Source: UBA4736 sp002404015
Lineage (GTDB): Bacteria > Chloroflexota > Dormibacteria > Dormibacterales > Dormibacteraceae
Length of the DNA: 64,000 nucleotides
Reading direction: 5' to 3'
Assembly: GCA_036747295.1 (NCBI GenBank)
Contig: DAIOCN010000003.1
Location: 1 to 64,000 of the forward strand
Positions 37,443-45,993 of this stretch are shown piece after piece. The notes under the pieces are model-generated. The model had not been told where the DNA came from and did not search any database. It worked only from the letters and a program-made list of their open reading frames with translations. Numbering within the stretch: the first letter of the stretch is position 1; each line of letters begins with the position of its first letter. Made by a program: the position numbers and the translations under genes.

Positions 37443-38698
37443 GCAAGTTCAAGTTCTTGAAGCGGAAAGAGGAGTACTACCGCCACTTCACGGCCCTGGA
37501 CATCGGCACCGACATGGTCAAGGTGCTGGTCGTCCGCCGGGAGGGCCTGGACGGCGTCGTGCTCGGCGTGGGCAGGGAGCCGCAGCATCCCAACGCGATG
37601 GGTGGCGGCGCCATCGCCGACATCAACGCGGTGATCGATGCCAGCAACCGCGCCCTCGAAGCCGCCGAGGACATGGCCGGCACCGTGCCCGGCCAGGTCG
37701 TGGTCGGCATCGCCGGGGAGCTGGTGAAGGGGTTCTCCTCCTCCATCGCCTACCCCCGCGAGCACCCGGAGACGAAGGTCCGCGAGGCCGAGCTGCGGAA
37801 CATGCTCCAGCTGGTCGAGAAGCGTGCCCTGAGAGAGGCCCAGCACCTCCTCGAGCTGGAGCGCAGCTACGGCGAGCTGGAGGCGCGGCTGGTCCACTCC
37901 GCCATCACCGGCGTCCGGATGGACGGCTACCCGGTTACGACGCCGATCGGTTTCACAGGCAAGAACCTCGAGGTCACCGTCTTCAACACGTTCGCCCCCA
38001 TGACCCAGATCGGAGCCGTCGAGACGGTCATCCGCGAGCTGGACCTGGAGCTGGCCGCCGCGGTCGCCCAGCCCTACGCGCTGGCCCGCGCCTGCGCCGG
38101 CGAGGAGGCCTGGGAGCAGGGCGGCATCTTCGTGGACGTCGGTGGCGGCACCACGGACGTTGCCCTGCTGCGCGACGGCGGAGTGGAGGGCACCCGCATG
38201 TTCAACCTCGGGGGCCGCGCTTTCACCCGCCGCATAGCGCTGGCGATGGGCCTCAGCTACGAGGAGGCGGAGGCCCGCAAGCTGCGCCACTCGGAGGGCC
38301 TCCTGCCCCCGGACCAGGACGAGCAGGTAAGCCAGTTGCTGGCCGCCGACGTCGAGGTGCTGCTGCAGGGTTTGGCCCTCTGCCTCAAGGAATTGGCGCG
38401 CGGCGAACGGCTGCCCACCAACCTCTACTTCTGCGGCGGAGGCAGCCTGCTTCCGGAGCTCCTGGCCGAGGTCAAGAGCAAATCCTGGTCTGAAGGGCTA
38501 CCATTCCCTCGCGAACCGCAGGCCCGGCTCTTGGGGCCGGACGACGTCCGCAGCTTGAGCGACCAGAGTGGGCAGCTCGTCACCGCCCAGGACGTCGGCC
38601 CCATGGGCCTGGCAAATCATGCGCTGCGGGTCGAAGCGGAAGAACGCGACATCGTCAACTCGGTGATGAGAGGCGTCTTGAAGGCAATGAAGGTCTGA
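37439..38698 (+). CDS. PilM/FtsA-like actin-fold ATPase
   Basis: A 419-residue actin-like ATPase of the FtsA/PilM/EutJ superfamily. Phosphate-1 motif ALDIGTDMVKVLVV near residue 20, phosphate-2 motif IFVDVGGGTTDVALL near 230, adenosine motif NLYFCGGGSLLPEL near 325. A 1C-like subdomain between residues 85 and 200 fits the FtsA/PilM branch. PilM polymers or rings tether PilN at the base of type IV pili. The next gene encodes a single-pass membrane protein, repeating the PilM-PilN layout. ATGA overlap with alaS. Confidence 0.85.
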   Translation: MSKFKFLKRKEEYYRHFTALDIGTDMVKVLVVRREGLDGVVLGVGREPQHPNAMGGGAIADINAVIDASNRALEAAEDMAGTVPGQVVVGIAGELVKGFSSSIAYPREHPETKVREAELRNMLQLVEKRALREAQHLLELERSYGELEARLVHSAITGVRMDGYPVTTPIGFTGKNLEVTVFNTFAPMTQIGAVETVIRELDLELAAAVAQPYALARACAGEEAWEQGGIFVDVGGGTTDVALLRDGGVEGTRMFNLGGRAFTRRIALAMGLSYEEAEARKLRHSEGLLPPDQDEQVSQLLAADVEVLLQGLALCLKELARGERLPTNLYFCGGGSLLPELLAEVKSKSWSEGLPFPREPQARLLGPDDVRSLSDQSGQLVTAQDVGPMGLANHALRVEAEERDIVNSVMRGVLKAMKV

Positions 38699-38754
38699 CA
38701 GACCAACTAGAAAGACCGTATCCAAACCCGCTCAAGGAGAGTTTTCCACACGTC

Positions 38755-40308
38755 ATGGCAGCGAACCCGATCTACATCGAGACCGAGGAGGAGATCCCGG
38801 AGGTCATCGAGCGCATCCGGCGCACGTCCGGCTCCGACGTCCCCCTTGTCCTTCCGGCTCGCTCGCGCCTCGGACAGAGCCGCTTCAACTTCCAGCTCCT
38901 GAAGCAGTACGCCAACCAGCTCGGCAAGCGGGTGGCGATCATCACCGCGGACCCCGCCGTCCAGCTGATGGCGGAGGAGAGCGGTTTTCCCGCCTACAAC
39001 GCGATCGACCAGTACGGCGTTGTGCCGGCGGGAACCCTGGCTCCCACCGAGGGCACGGCCGCGGTCGCCGCGGCGGCGGTGACGCGCACTCCCACCCCGA
39101 TCCCCACCAATGCCACCCCGACCCGGATCAAAGTCGTCCAGTCCCGGCTGCAGTCGAAGGCCGCCACCGAGATCAAGCCCGGCCGCTTCCTGCTCTACTT
39201 CGGCTCCCTGGCCGTCCTGATAGTCGGGGTGGTGGGCTTGGCGATCTACGTACCGTCAGCCCAGGTGACGCTCGTGGCCACCGCAACACCGTTCTCGGTG
39301 GAAAACCTGCAGGTGGATGCCGCGCCCGGCACACCGCCGGTCAGGGTGCGGACGGCCACCCAGAGCAAGCAGACATCAGGCACCTTCAAGGCGACCGGAG
39401 TCCAGAGCACACCCGCGACGATCTCGATCGGCAACGTGACGATCAACCAAAACTGTCCAGCGTTTAAGCAGATCACCATTCCGCTAGGCACCAGGCTGAA
39501 CTCGACCACGGGCCTGCAGTACGCCTTGAAGTCTGATGTGAACCTGGGCGGCAACGGCACGAGCGCCGATGCACCGGTCATTGCGACCCAGCCAGGGGCA
39601 GGCGGCAATCTGCCCGCCGGCGCAATCACGTCATTCTCGAGCGGGGCTGGGGCTCCGACTTGCCTTCTGGTGTTCAACACCTCCGCGATGGGCGGCGGTG
39701 CGGACGAGCTGAAGAAGGTCATCATCCAGCAGTCGGACTACGAGGCGGCCCGCAGCGCCCTCGAGCAGCAGCTGCGGGGCCAGATCGCGGACGACCTGGG
39801 TAAGCAGGTGTCCGCCGGCGAGAAGTTGAGCGACGCGATCCAGTTCGACGCCCCGGACTTCGCCACCGACCACAAGGTGGGGGAGGTGGTCGGCGGGTTC
39901 AACGGCACGATGACACTGAAGGCCGAGGGAGCCTACTACTCGCCCGACGACGTCGGCAAGGCGTTCACAGCCGCCCTCCAGAAGAAGCTGTCGCCCGACC
40001 AGGAGCTGATCCCGAACAAGAACGTCGCCACCTACACGGTGACCGGCAACGCGGGCGGCCTCCTGTCCTTCAAGGGCAGCGCCAATGGCTTTACCGCACC
40101 AAGGCTGGACGTCGAGCGGGTGAAGAGCCGGCTGGTGGCCCGCACGCTGGGCCAGGCCAAGGCGGACCTTGGCAAGCTGCCTGGGGTCAGCTCGGCGCAG
40201 ATCAAAGAGTCGCCGATCCGGCTGCCCATCATGCCGCTCGTGAGCTCGCGCATCTCGCTCACTTACGACATCCGCCAGGGAGCCGTCGCCCCGCCCAAGA
40301 CGGGATAG
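38755..40308 (+). CDS. single-pass membrane protein with baseplate-J-like extracytoplasmic region
   Basis: A 517-residue protein. Residues 1-90 form a cytosolic alpha/beta domain (VPLVLPARSRLGQSRFNFQLLKQYANQLGKRVAIITADP resembles a Rossmann-like half). A Thr/Pro linker leads to one transmembrane helix at about 143-165, then about 350 extracytoplasmic residues with features of baseplate J/gp47-like proteins: a repeated stretch on PLGTRLNSTTGLQYAL and a C-terminal SLTYDI strand. Proteins of this build are annotated baseplate-J family in candidate phyla; function is unknown. Position after the PilM-like ATPase suggests an envelope complex. AAGGAG lies about 17 bases upstream. Confidence 0.7.
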   Translation: MAANPIYIETEEEIPEVIERIRRTSGSDVPLVLPARSRLGQSRFNFQLLKQYANQLGKRVAIITADPAVQLMAEESGFPAYNAIDQYGVVPAGTLAPTEGTAAVAAAAVTRTPTPIPTNATPTRIKVVQSRLQSKAATEIKPGRFLLYFGSLAVLIVGVVGLAIYVPSAQVTLVATATPFSVENLQVDAAPGTPPVRVRTATQSKQTSGTFKATGVQSTPATISIGNVTINQNCPAFKQITIPLGTRLNSTTGLQYALKSDVNLGGNGTSADAPVIATQPGAGGNLPAGAITSFSSGAGAPTCLLVFNTSAMGGGADELKKVIIQQSDYEAARSALEQQLRGQIADDLGKQVSAGEKLSDAIQFDAPDFATDHKVGEVVGGFNGTMTLKAEGAYYSPDDVGKAFTAALQKKLSPDQELIPNKNVATYTVTGNAGGLLSFKGSANGFTAPRLDVERVKSRLVARTLGQAKADLGKLPGVSSAQIKESPIRLPIMPLVSSRISLTYDIRQGAVAPPKTG

Positions 40309-40309
40309 C

Positions 40310-40726
40310 GTGGCCCGCGTCCTGGCGATCGACCCCGGGTCCAAGCGCGTCGGCCTGGCTCTGAGCGACCCTATGGGGGTGATCGCATCGCCGCTGCGGG
40401 CGGAGCCGGCCGAGCCTACGGCCACGCTGGCGGAGCGCCTGGCGCAGGTCGCCCGCGAGGTGGAGGCGGCCGAGCTGGTCGTGGGGCTGCCGCGCCGTAT
40501 GGATGGCGGGATGGGTCCCGAGGCGCGGGCCGCCAAGGCGCTGGCGCACAGCCTTCGCCAGCTGAGTGGGCTCCCCGTGACCCTGGTGGACGAGCGGCTT
40601 AGCAGCCGGGCGGCCGAGCGCTCGCTCCTGGCGGCCGGCGTCAAGCGCGCGCGCCGCCGCCAGGTCAGCGACGAGGTGGCGGCCAGCCTGATCCTCCAGG
40701 GCTACCTGGACTCGCGTGGACGCTGA
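40310..40726 (+). CDS. ruvX: RuvX/YqgF Holliday-junction resolvase-like nuclease
   Basis: A 138-residue RNase H-fold protein. Motifs: VLAIDPGSKRVGLALSDP at the N-terminus, VVGLPRRMDGGMG, and VTLVDERLSSRAAERSL; C-terminal ABSLIL-type helix (DEVAASLILQGYLD). It acts in 16S rRNA 5' maturation in E. coli (YqgF) and cleaves Holliday junctions in mycobacteria (RuvX). GTG 40310. The alaS...ruvX-DUF1292-mltG order matches the Bacillus alaS-yrzL-yrrK-yrzB-yrrL cluster. Confidence 0.95.
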   Translation: MARVLAIDPGSKRVGLALSDPMGVIASPLRAEPAEPTATLAERLAQVAREVEAAELVVGLPRRMDGGMGPEARAAKALAHSLRQLSGLPVTLVDERLSSRAAERSLLAAGVKRARRRQVSDEVAASLILQGYLDSRGR

Positions 40727-40934
40727 GGACATCAGCCTCATCGACGAGTCCGGGGAGGAGCGCCGGTTCCGCCTCCACGACGCCTTCGATCTCGCGGACC
40801 GGACCTACTACCTCGTAGAGTCTGTCGATGATCCCGAGCAAGTACTCCTGCTGCGCGATGCGGAGGGCGGCCTGGAGACTGTTGAAGGAGACGAGTTCGA
40901 CCGCGTGATCGAGATGCTCGAGCAGGAAGATTGA
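40716..40934 (+). CDS. DUF1292 protein
   Basis: A 72-residue acidic protein of the DUF1292 family (Bacillus YrzB): ISLIDESGEERRFRLHDAFDL, then YYLVESVDDPEQVLLLRDAEG and a C-terminal helix. Function unknown, but the family sits between ruvX and mltG in many genomes. GTG 40716 overlaps ruvX by 11 bases; TTGA overlap with mltG. Confidence 0.88.
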   Translation: MDAEDISLIDESGEERRFRLHDAFDLADRTYYLVESVDDPEQVLLLRDAEGGLETVEGDEFDRVIEMLEQED

Positions 40935-41962
40935 AGAAGTTCCTGGTTCTGGTCGTGTTGCTGGCCGGCTGCGGCTACAGCGCAAGCCGGGGCTACGACT
41001 GGTGGAGCACCGGCCAGCAGCCGGTCGCCACCACCTCCCAGCCGGTGGTCGTCAAAGTCGCCCCCGGCGAATCACCGGACGAGGTCTCCTCCGACCTGCT
41101 GGTGAAGGGGCTGATCCGGGACAAGCTTGTCTTCGACCTCTACATGCGGCAGTCGGGGGCGCGCGGGCGCATCCAGGCCGGAGACTTCGTCCTCAACCGC
41201 AACATGAGCGTGGCCGATATCGCGGACGCCCTCCAGCACGGCAAGATCGACCAGCTGGCGGTCACGCTGACGCCAGGTCTGACCCTGAAGCAGATGTCGG
41301 GCAGGGCCGAGCAGGCCGGCCTCGGGACCGCCGCCGACTACCTGGCGGCCGCCTCGGACCCGGCCTGGGCGGGGCAGTACGACTTCCTCCAGTCGAAGCC
41401 GCCCACGGCCAACCTCGAGGGCTTCCTGGTGCCGGACACCTACTCGCTCAACAAGGGCTCGACCAGCCATGACCTGGTGAAGCGCCAGCTGGACCAGTTC
41501 GGCCAGGTCTTCCCGGCCGACCTGCGGGCCCAGGCGGCCCAGGCTAACGCCGTCCGCCCGGCCGAGTCCCTGTTCAACGTCGTCATCCTGGCCTCGATGG
41601 TGGAGCGCGAGGTCAACAACGACCCGGACCGCGGCATCGTGTGCGGGATCTTCTACAACCGCCTCAGGATCAGCGAGAAGCTGGGCGTGGACGCGACCGT
41701 GCTCTACGCGCTCGGCCGCACCAGCGGCGGTCTCACGGCGGACGACCTGAACACCAACTCGCCTTACAACACCCGCAAGTTCGCGGGCCTGCCGCCGGGC
41801 CCCATCGCCAACCCGGGCGCCGCCGCCATCAAGGCCTGCGTGAACCCGCAGCAGAGCGACTACATCTTCTATTTCACAGACCCCAAGGGCGTGACCCACT
41901 TCGACAAGACCTCCGCCGACTTCGCCCGCGACCAACTGAAGTACGGCGTAGCAGGCACCTGA
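40931..41962 (+). CDS. mltG: endolytic murein transglycosylase MltG
   Basis: Cleaves nascent glycan strands to terminate peptidoglycan polymerisation. The 343-residue protein has a LysM-like subdomain (about 40-110) and the YceG catalytic domain, with Glu225 in SMVEREVNND and the signature SPYNTRKFAGLPPGPIANPG. The N-terminus, MKKFLVLVVLLAGCGYS, reads as a lipoprotein signal with lipobox LAGC instead of the usual uncleaved membrane helix. TTG start. Its stop overlaps the CTG proposed for aroE. Confidence 0.95.
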   Translation: MKKFLVLVVLLAGCGYSASRGYDWWSTGQQPVATTSQPVVVKVAPGESPDEVSSDLLVKGLIRDKLVFDLYMRQSGARGRIQAGDFVLNRNMSVADIADALQHGKIDQLAVTLTPGLTLKQMSGRAEQAGLGTAADYLAAASDPAWAGQYDFLQSKPPTANLEGFLVPDTYSLNKGSTSHDLVKRQLDQFGQVFPADLRAQAAQANAVRPAESLFNVVILASMVEREVNNDPDRGIVCGIFYNRLRISEKLGVDATVLYALGRTSGGLTADDLNTNSPYNTRKFAGLPPGPIANPGAAAIKACVNPQQSDYIFYFTDPKGVTHFDKTSADFARDQLKYGVAGT

Positions 41963-42738
41963 GAGTCGTCCTCCTGGGTGAGCGGATTTCCTACTCGGCG
42001 AGTCCCGCGATGCAGAACGCCGCCTTCCGGGCCTCCGGCCTGGACTGGGAGTACGGGCTGCTCGACGTGTCCTCGTCAGGCCTGGCGGCGGCCGTGGTGC
42101 GCCTGCGAGAGCCCGAGTTCGCGGGCGCCAACGTCACCATCCCGCACAAAATTGCCGTGATGCCCATGCTGGACGGCCTGGAGGGAGACGCCGAGGCGGC
42201 GGGCGCCGTGAACACGATCCGCAAGGAGGCCGGCCGCCTGCTCGGCTGCAACACCGACGTCACGGGCCTCCGGGTGGCGCTCGGCGCGGTCGGCGTGGAG
42301 CCTGGCGGGGCCCGCGTGGTCGTGCTCGGCGCCGGCGGTTCGGCGCGGGCTGTCGCAGTGGCCCTGGAGGGCGCCCGGGTCACCTACGTCGCCCGCCGGC
42401 CGGAGGCGGCGGCCATCCCGGGTGCGGAGGCCGTCATGGGCTGGGACGAACCGGGCTGGCAGCGGCTGGTCCGCCATGCCGACCTGCTGATCAACGCCAC
42501 CCCGCTCGGGCGGCGCGAGGAGATGCCTCTGCGGCCGGGCTTTCTGCCCCCGCGGGGCGCCGTGATCGACCTCGTGTACGTGCCGGGGGGCACCCCACTG
42601 GTGCGGCGCGCGCGCGCGCTTGGCATCCGCTGCGCGGACGGCTGGAGCGTGCTGCTGGCCCAGGGCGCCGCCGCCTTCCAGGCCTGGACCGGCCGCCCGG
42701 CGCCGATCGAGGCGATGCGGGAGGCGCTGCCCGGGTGA
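41959..42738 (+). CDS. aroE: shikimate dehydrogenase, probable CTG start
   Basis: Reduces 3-dehydroshikimate with NADPH. The 259-residue protein contains the shikimate-binding ISYSASPAMQNAAF, the catalytic NVTIPHK, NTDVTGL, the NADPH loop VLGAGGSARAVAVAL, INATPLG and DLVYVPGGTPL. The only start that keeps the N-terminal strand is CTG 41959 in a CTGA overlap with mltG. The next ATG (42010) would remove the shikimate-binding serines, and no ATG, GTG or TTG occurs for at least 17 codons upstream. It overlaps the prepilin peptidase gene by four bases. Confidence 0.93.
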   Translation: MRVVLLGERISYSASPAMQNAAFRASGLDWEYGLLDVSSSGLAAAVVRLREPEFAGANVTIPHKIAVMPMLDGLEGDAEAAGAVNTIRKEAGRLLGCNTDVTGLRVALGAVGVEPGGARVVVLGAGGSARAVAVALEGARVTYVARRPEAAAIPGAEAVMGWDEPGWQRLVRHADLLINATPLGRREEMPLRPGFLPPRGAVIDLVYVPGGTPLVRRARALGIRCADGWSVLLAQGAAAFQAWTGRPAPIEAMREALPG

Positions 42739-43376
42739 CGCTGCTGCTGGTCCCGGCCTGGCTCGTGGTGGGCGTGCTGGTCGGCCTCCTGATCCGCTGG
42801 GGCTCGGTCCGGCTAGCTCGGTTCGAGGAGCTGGTGCCGGGGCGGGCCGCCTGGCAGGTCTACGGTCCACCGATCCTGTGCGGGCTGCTGTTCGGCGCCT
42901 TCGCCTGGCGAACCGGGCTGAACCCGATGCTCTTCGTGCGCAGCCTGTGGATCGCGGTGCTGGTGCAGATCATCTTCTTCGACTTCGAGCACCGCCTGAT
43001 CCTGGACCGGGTGCTGCTGCCGTCCTACGTGGCGGCGCTCGCCCTGAGCCTGGTCACGCCTCACCTGGGCTGGAAGATGGCCCTGCTCACCGGGCTCGGG
43101 GCGGGGCTGCTCTTCCTGGCCATCGCGGTCATCGGCTCCGCCATCTTCAAGGCCGAGGCGCTCGGCTTCGGCGACGTCAAGATGGCCGTCTTCATCGGGC
43201 TGGTCCTCGGTCTCCGGCCCGCCGTCAACGCGATCCTCACGGGCATCGTGCTGGCCGGCCTGGTGGCGATCGGACTTCTGGTGTTCCGGCTGGCAAGAGC
43301 CCGCAGCCACTTCGCGTACGGCCCCTTCCTGGCGGCCGGCACGCTGATCGAGCTCTTCCGGCTGGGGGCCAATTAG
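42735..43376 (+). CDS. pilD: prepilin peptidase (A24 family), peptidase domain only
   Basis: A 213-residue membrane protein with about seven hydrophobic helices. The GXGD-type aspartate protease motifs are IIFFDFEHRLILD (first Asp) and EALGFGDVKMAVFIG (second Asp). The N-terminal methyltransferase region of full-length PilD is largely absent, as in short TadV/GspO-like forms. It would process type IV pilin-like leaders for pili or DNA uptake. GTG start overlapping aroE. Confidence 0.9.
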   Translation: MTLLLVPAWLVVGVLVGLLIRWGSVRLARFEELVPGRAAWQVYGPPILCGLLFGAFAWRTGLNPMLFVRSLWIAVLVQIIFFDFEHRLILDRVLLPSYVAALALSLVTPHLGWKMALLTGLGAGLLFLAIAVIGSAIFKAEALGFGDVKMAVFIGLVLGLRPAVNAILTGIVLAGLVAIGLLVFRLARARSHFAYGPFLAAGTLIELFRLGAN

Positions 43377-43388
43377 AGCCCCAAACCA

Positions 43389-43443
43389 CTAGAGGTCCGG
43401 CCGAAAAGCCCGACGGAGTCGTATTCTCCGGCCGAACCTCTAG
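43389..43443. repeat. inverted repeat before the PH-domain gene
   Basis: Arms CTAGAGGTCCGGCCG (43389-43403) and CCGGCCGAACCTCTAG (43428-43443) are inverted with one mismatch around a 24-base spacer. The right arm overlaps the -10 box of the next gene. The same 15-base arm sequence occurs once more at 26469-26483. It could be a terminator for the upstream operon or an operator. Confidence 0.6.
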
Positions 43444-43446
43444 AAT
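43441..43446 (+). promoter_or_regulatory. -10 box, probable leaderless promoter
   Basis: TAGAAT lies nine bases before ATG 43456 with no Shine-Dalgarno. It overlaps the right arm of the inverted repeat at 43389-43443, so a protein bound there could block it. Confidence 0.5.
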
Positions 43447-43455
43447 CGGCGCGCC

Positions 43456-43977
43456 ATGGCGAGGGATCTGCTGCCCGGTGAGAACCTGGTGATCCGGGTG
43501 CACCGGCACTGGATCGTGGCGGTGCACGCGCTCTGGATCCCCATCGTTGTGCTCGTCCTGGTCGCCGCCGCTGACCTGTTCATCCACCACCAGGCGTTCC
43601 CGCGCGACGTCAAGCTCGCGGTCACGCTGGGCGTGGTGGCGCTGGCCGGGCTCTGGGCCATAGTGGTCTGGGTCCGCTGGGTCTCCTCGTCTCTGACCCT
43701 GACCGACCAGCGGGTCGTACTCGACTCGGGCATCCTCAGCCGGACCAGCAAAGTGATCGCCCTGGACCGGGTGCAGGACGTCTCCACCCGGCAGAGCCTG
43801 CTCGGCCGCATCCTCGGCTACGGTGCGGTGGAGATCGATGCCGCCGGGGCGGCCGGGACCGAGCTGCTGGACCACCTGCCGATGCCGAACCGGATCCGGG
43901 ACGAGGTCTTCGTCCAGTCCGAGCGGCTGCGCCACGGAAGCGGCCAGGGCCAACCTGCGCCAAGCCCCGCCGTCTGA
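43456..43977 (+). CDS. membrane protein with bacterial PH (bPH2/YdbS-like) domain
   Basis: A 173-residue protein with two transmembrane helices (about 22-45 and 55-77) followed by a bPH2 domain: SLTLTDQRVVLDSGILSRTSKVIALDRVQDVSTRQSLLGRILGYGAVEI is the family signature. YdbS-like proteins are of unclear function. It sits in the shikimate cluster between the prepilin peptidase and aroK; its stop overlaps the CTG proposed for aroK. Confidence 0.85.
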   Translation: MARDLLPGENLVIRVHRHWIVAVHALWIPIVVLVLVAAADLFIHHQAFPRDVKLAVTLGVVALAGLWAIVVWVRWVSSSLTLTDQRVVLDSGILSRTSKVIALDRVQDVSTRQSLLGRILGYGAVEIDAAGAAGTELLDHLPMPNRIRDEVFVQSERLRHGSGQGQPAPSPAV

Positions 43978-44492
43978 GCCCGGATCCGGGCCTGAGCGGC
44001 CAGCCGCTGGCGCTCCTCGGCTTCATGGGGAGCGGCAAGTCGACCATCGGCGGCCTGGTGGCCAACCTCGCCGGCTGCCCGCTTCGGGACCTGGACGCCA
44101 TGATCGAGCAGCAGATGGGCCGGAGCATCCCTGAGATCTTCGAGCGCGATGGGGAGGCGGCCTTCCGCGAGCTGGAGGCGGCCCTCCTGCCGAGCGCGCT
44201 CCAGGGTGAGGCAGTGGTCGCCCTGGGCGGGGGCGCCTCCCTCCGGGACGACTCCTGGCGGCTGGTCAAGGAGCGGGCGCTCAGTGTGTACCTGGAGGCC
44301 CCGCTCGTCGTGCTGCTCCAGCGGCTCGGTTCCGGGCAGGGCCGCCCCCTGCTGGGCGGCCGCAGCCAGGAGGAGGTGGCGCAGCTCTTCGAGGAGCGCC
44401 GGCCGCGCTACGAGCAGGCCGACTACAGAGTCGACGCCGGCAGGCCTCCGGAGCTGGTGGCGGAGGAGGTGCTGGCCCTGTGGCGCGCGTAG
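43974..44492 (+). CDS. aroK: shikimate kinase, probable CTG start
   Basis: Phosphorylates shikimate with ATP. The P-loop is LLGFMGSGKST; DLDAMIEQQMGRSI (shikimate-binding Asp), FRELEA and VVALGGGA (Walker-B-like) follow; the lid contains GRPLLGG. The first ATG (44025) lies inside the P-loop and would destroy it. In-frame codons upstream include only CTG 43974, in a CTGA overlap with the previous stop, and CTG 43992; no ATG, GTG or TTG appears for at least 18 codons. Length about 172 residues from 43974. Confidence 0.93.
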   Translation: MSPDPGLSGQPLALLGFMGSGKSTIGGLVANLAGCPLRDLDAMIEQQMGRSIPEIFERDGEAAFRELEAALLPSALQGEAVVALGGGASLRDDSWRLVKERALSVYLEAPLVVLLQRLGSGQGRPLLGGRSQEEVAQLFEERRPRYEQADYRVDAGRPPELVAEEVLALWRA

Positions 44493-45559
44493 AGGTGGCG
44501 CTGCCCGGCCGCTCCTACCCCGTCTTCATCGGCCAGGGGGCTCTGCAGGAGCTGCCGAAGCTGGTCAGGGAGATGGGCGTCTCCGGCGCCGCGATCGTCA
44601 CAGATACGACAGTCGGCAAGGCCTGGGGCGGTGCGGTCGAGACCGGCCTGACCGGGGTCGGGGTGAACTGCCGAACGCTGGCGGTCGAGCCCGGCGAGGG
44701 CTCCAAGTCGCTGGCCGAGCTGGAGCGCGTGCTGGCCTTCCTGGAGGAGCTGCGGATCGACCGCCGGGGCATCGTGCTGGCCCTCGGCGGAGGCACGGTG
44801 GGCGACCTGGCCGGGTTCGCCGCCGCGGTCTGGCTGCGCGGGGTCCGCGTCGTGCAGGTGCCCACCACGCTGCTGGCGATGGTGGACTCCAGCGTCGGCG
44901 GCAAGACGGGCGTCAACACCAAGCTCACGAAGAACTCGGTGGGCGCCTTCTGGCAGCCGGCGGCCGTGGTGGCCGAGCTGGCCACGCTGGGCACGCTGCC
45001 AGAGAGCGAGTACGTGGCCGCCTTCGCCGAGATCGTGAAGTACGCGGTGGCGATGGACGCCGGCTTGTTCGAGATACTGGACGCGCGCTGGGACGGTCTT
45101 GGCGCCCGCTCGGCCGACGACCTCGAGGCGGTGGTCGCCCGCTGCGTCGAGCTGAAGGCGAAGGTGGTCGCGATGGACGAGCGGGACCAGGGGGCGCGGG
45201 CGATCTTGAACTACGGCCACACCTTCGCCCACGCGCTCGAAGCCGCGTCCGGCTATCGCCTGGCCCACGGCCACGCGGTCTCGTACGGCCTGTTGCTGGC
45301 AGCCCGACTGGGCGTCGCCGTCGGTCTCTGCGGCGAGGAGGTGGACGTCGAGCAGACCCGGCTCCTGGCCCGCTACGGGCTGCCGCCGGGCCCGCTTGAA
45401 GTCCCGCTCGAGGCCGCGCTGGCGGCCCTCCCCCGCGACAAGAAGGCGACCGGCGGCCGCATCGGCTGGGTGCTGCCGCGGGCGATCGGAAAGGCCCAGG
45501 TGGGGGTCCAGGTCCCTGAAGCCGTCGTCGAACGCGAGGTAAGGTTGCGCTTCGGATGA
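44480..45559 (+). CDS. aroB: 3-dehydroquinate synthase
   Basis: Second enzyme of the shikimate pathway; NAD- and zinc-dependent. Motifs: ALGGGTVGDLAGFAAAVWLRGV, VPTTLLAMVDSSVGGKTGVN, AEIVKYAVAMD and LNYGHTFAHALEA, the last giving zinc-ligand histidines with HGHAVSYG. Length 359 is normal. GTG 44480 overlaps aroK by 13 bases. Confidence 0.97.
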   Translation: MARVEVALPGRSYPVFIGQGALQELPKLVREMGVSGAAIVTDTTVGKAWGGAVETGLTGVGVNCRTLAVEPGEGSKSLAELERVLAFLEELRIDRRGIVLALGGGTVGDLAGFAAAVWLRGVRVVQVPTTLLAMVDSSVGGKTGVNTKLTKNSVGAFWQPAAVVAELATLGTLPESEYVAAFAEIVKYAVAMDAGLFEILDARWDGLGARSADDLEAVVARCVELKAKVVAMDERDQGARAILNYGHTFAHALEAASGYRLAHGHAVSYGLLLAARLGVAVGLCGEEVDVEQTRLLARYGLPPGPLEVPLEAALAALPRDKKATGGRIGWVLPRAIGKAQVGVQVPEAVVEREVRLRFG

Positions 45560-45993
45560 AGCGAGTCCTGGTCGTCAACGGCCCCAACCTGAACCTGCTC
45601 GGCAGCCGCGAACCCGAGATCTACGGGCGCACGACGCTGGCCGACATCGAGGCGATGGTCCGCAAGCGGGCCGAGAAACTGGGCGCCGAGGTCGTCTTCT
45701 TCCAGTCCAACTCGGAGGGCGAGATCCTCGACTTCCTGCAGCGCGAGGCGGCTGGCGCGACCGGGGTGGTGCTGAACGGGGGCGCCCTGACCCACTACTC
45801 CTACTCGCTCTACGATTGTCTGCGAGCCATCCCGGTGCCGGTCGTGGAGGTCCACATCTCGAATATCCACGCCCGCGTCGAGGAGTTCCGGAACACCAGC
45901 CTCACGGCCGCCGCGGCCGTCGGCGTCATCGCCGGCCTGGGCCCGGCGGGCTACGTGCTGGCTTTGGAGTACCTCATTGATAGAGACGAATGA
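45556..45993 (+). CDS. aroQ: type II 3-dehydroquinate dehydratase
   Basis: Dehydrates 3-dehydroquinate. The 145-residue protein has NGPNLNLLGSREPEIYGRTTL (catalytic Arg and Tyr loop), QSNSEGEILDFL, LNGGALTHYSYSLYDCL and VEVHISNIHARVEEFR. ATGA overlap with aroB. The efp start lies 17 bases inside it; aroQ-efp adjacency is widespread in Gram-positive genomes. Confidence 0.96.
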   Translation: MKRVLVVNGPNLNLLGSREPEIYGRTTLADIEAMVRKRAEKLGAEVVFFQSNSEGEILDFLQREAAGATGVVLNGGALTHYSYSLYDCLRAIPVPVVEVHISNIHARVEEFRNTSLTAAAAVGVIAGLGPAGYVLALEYLIDRDE

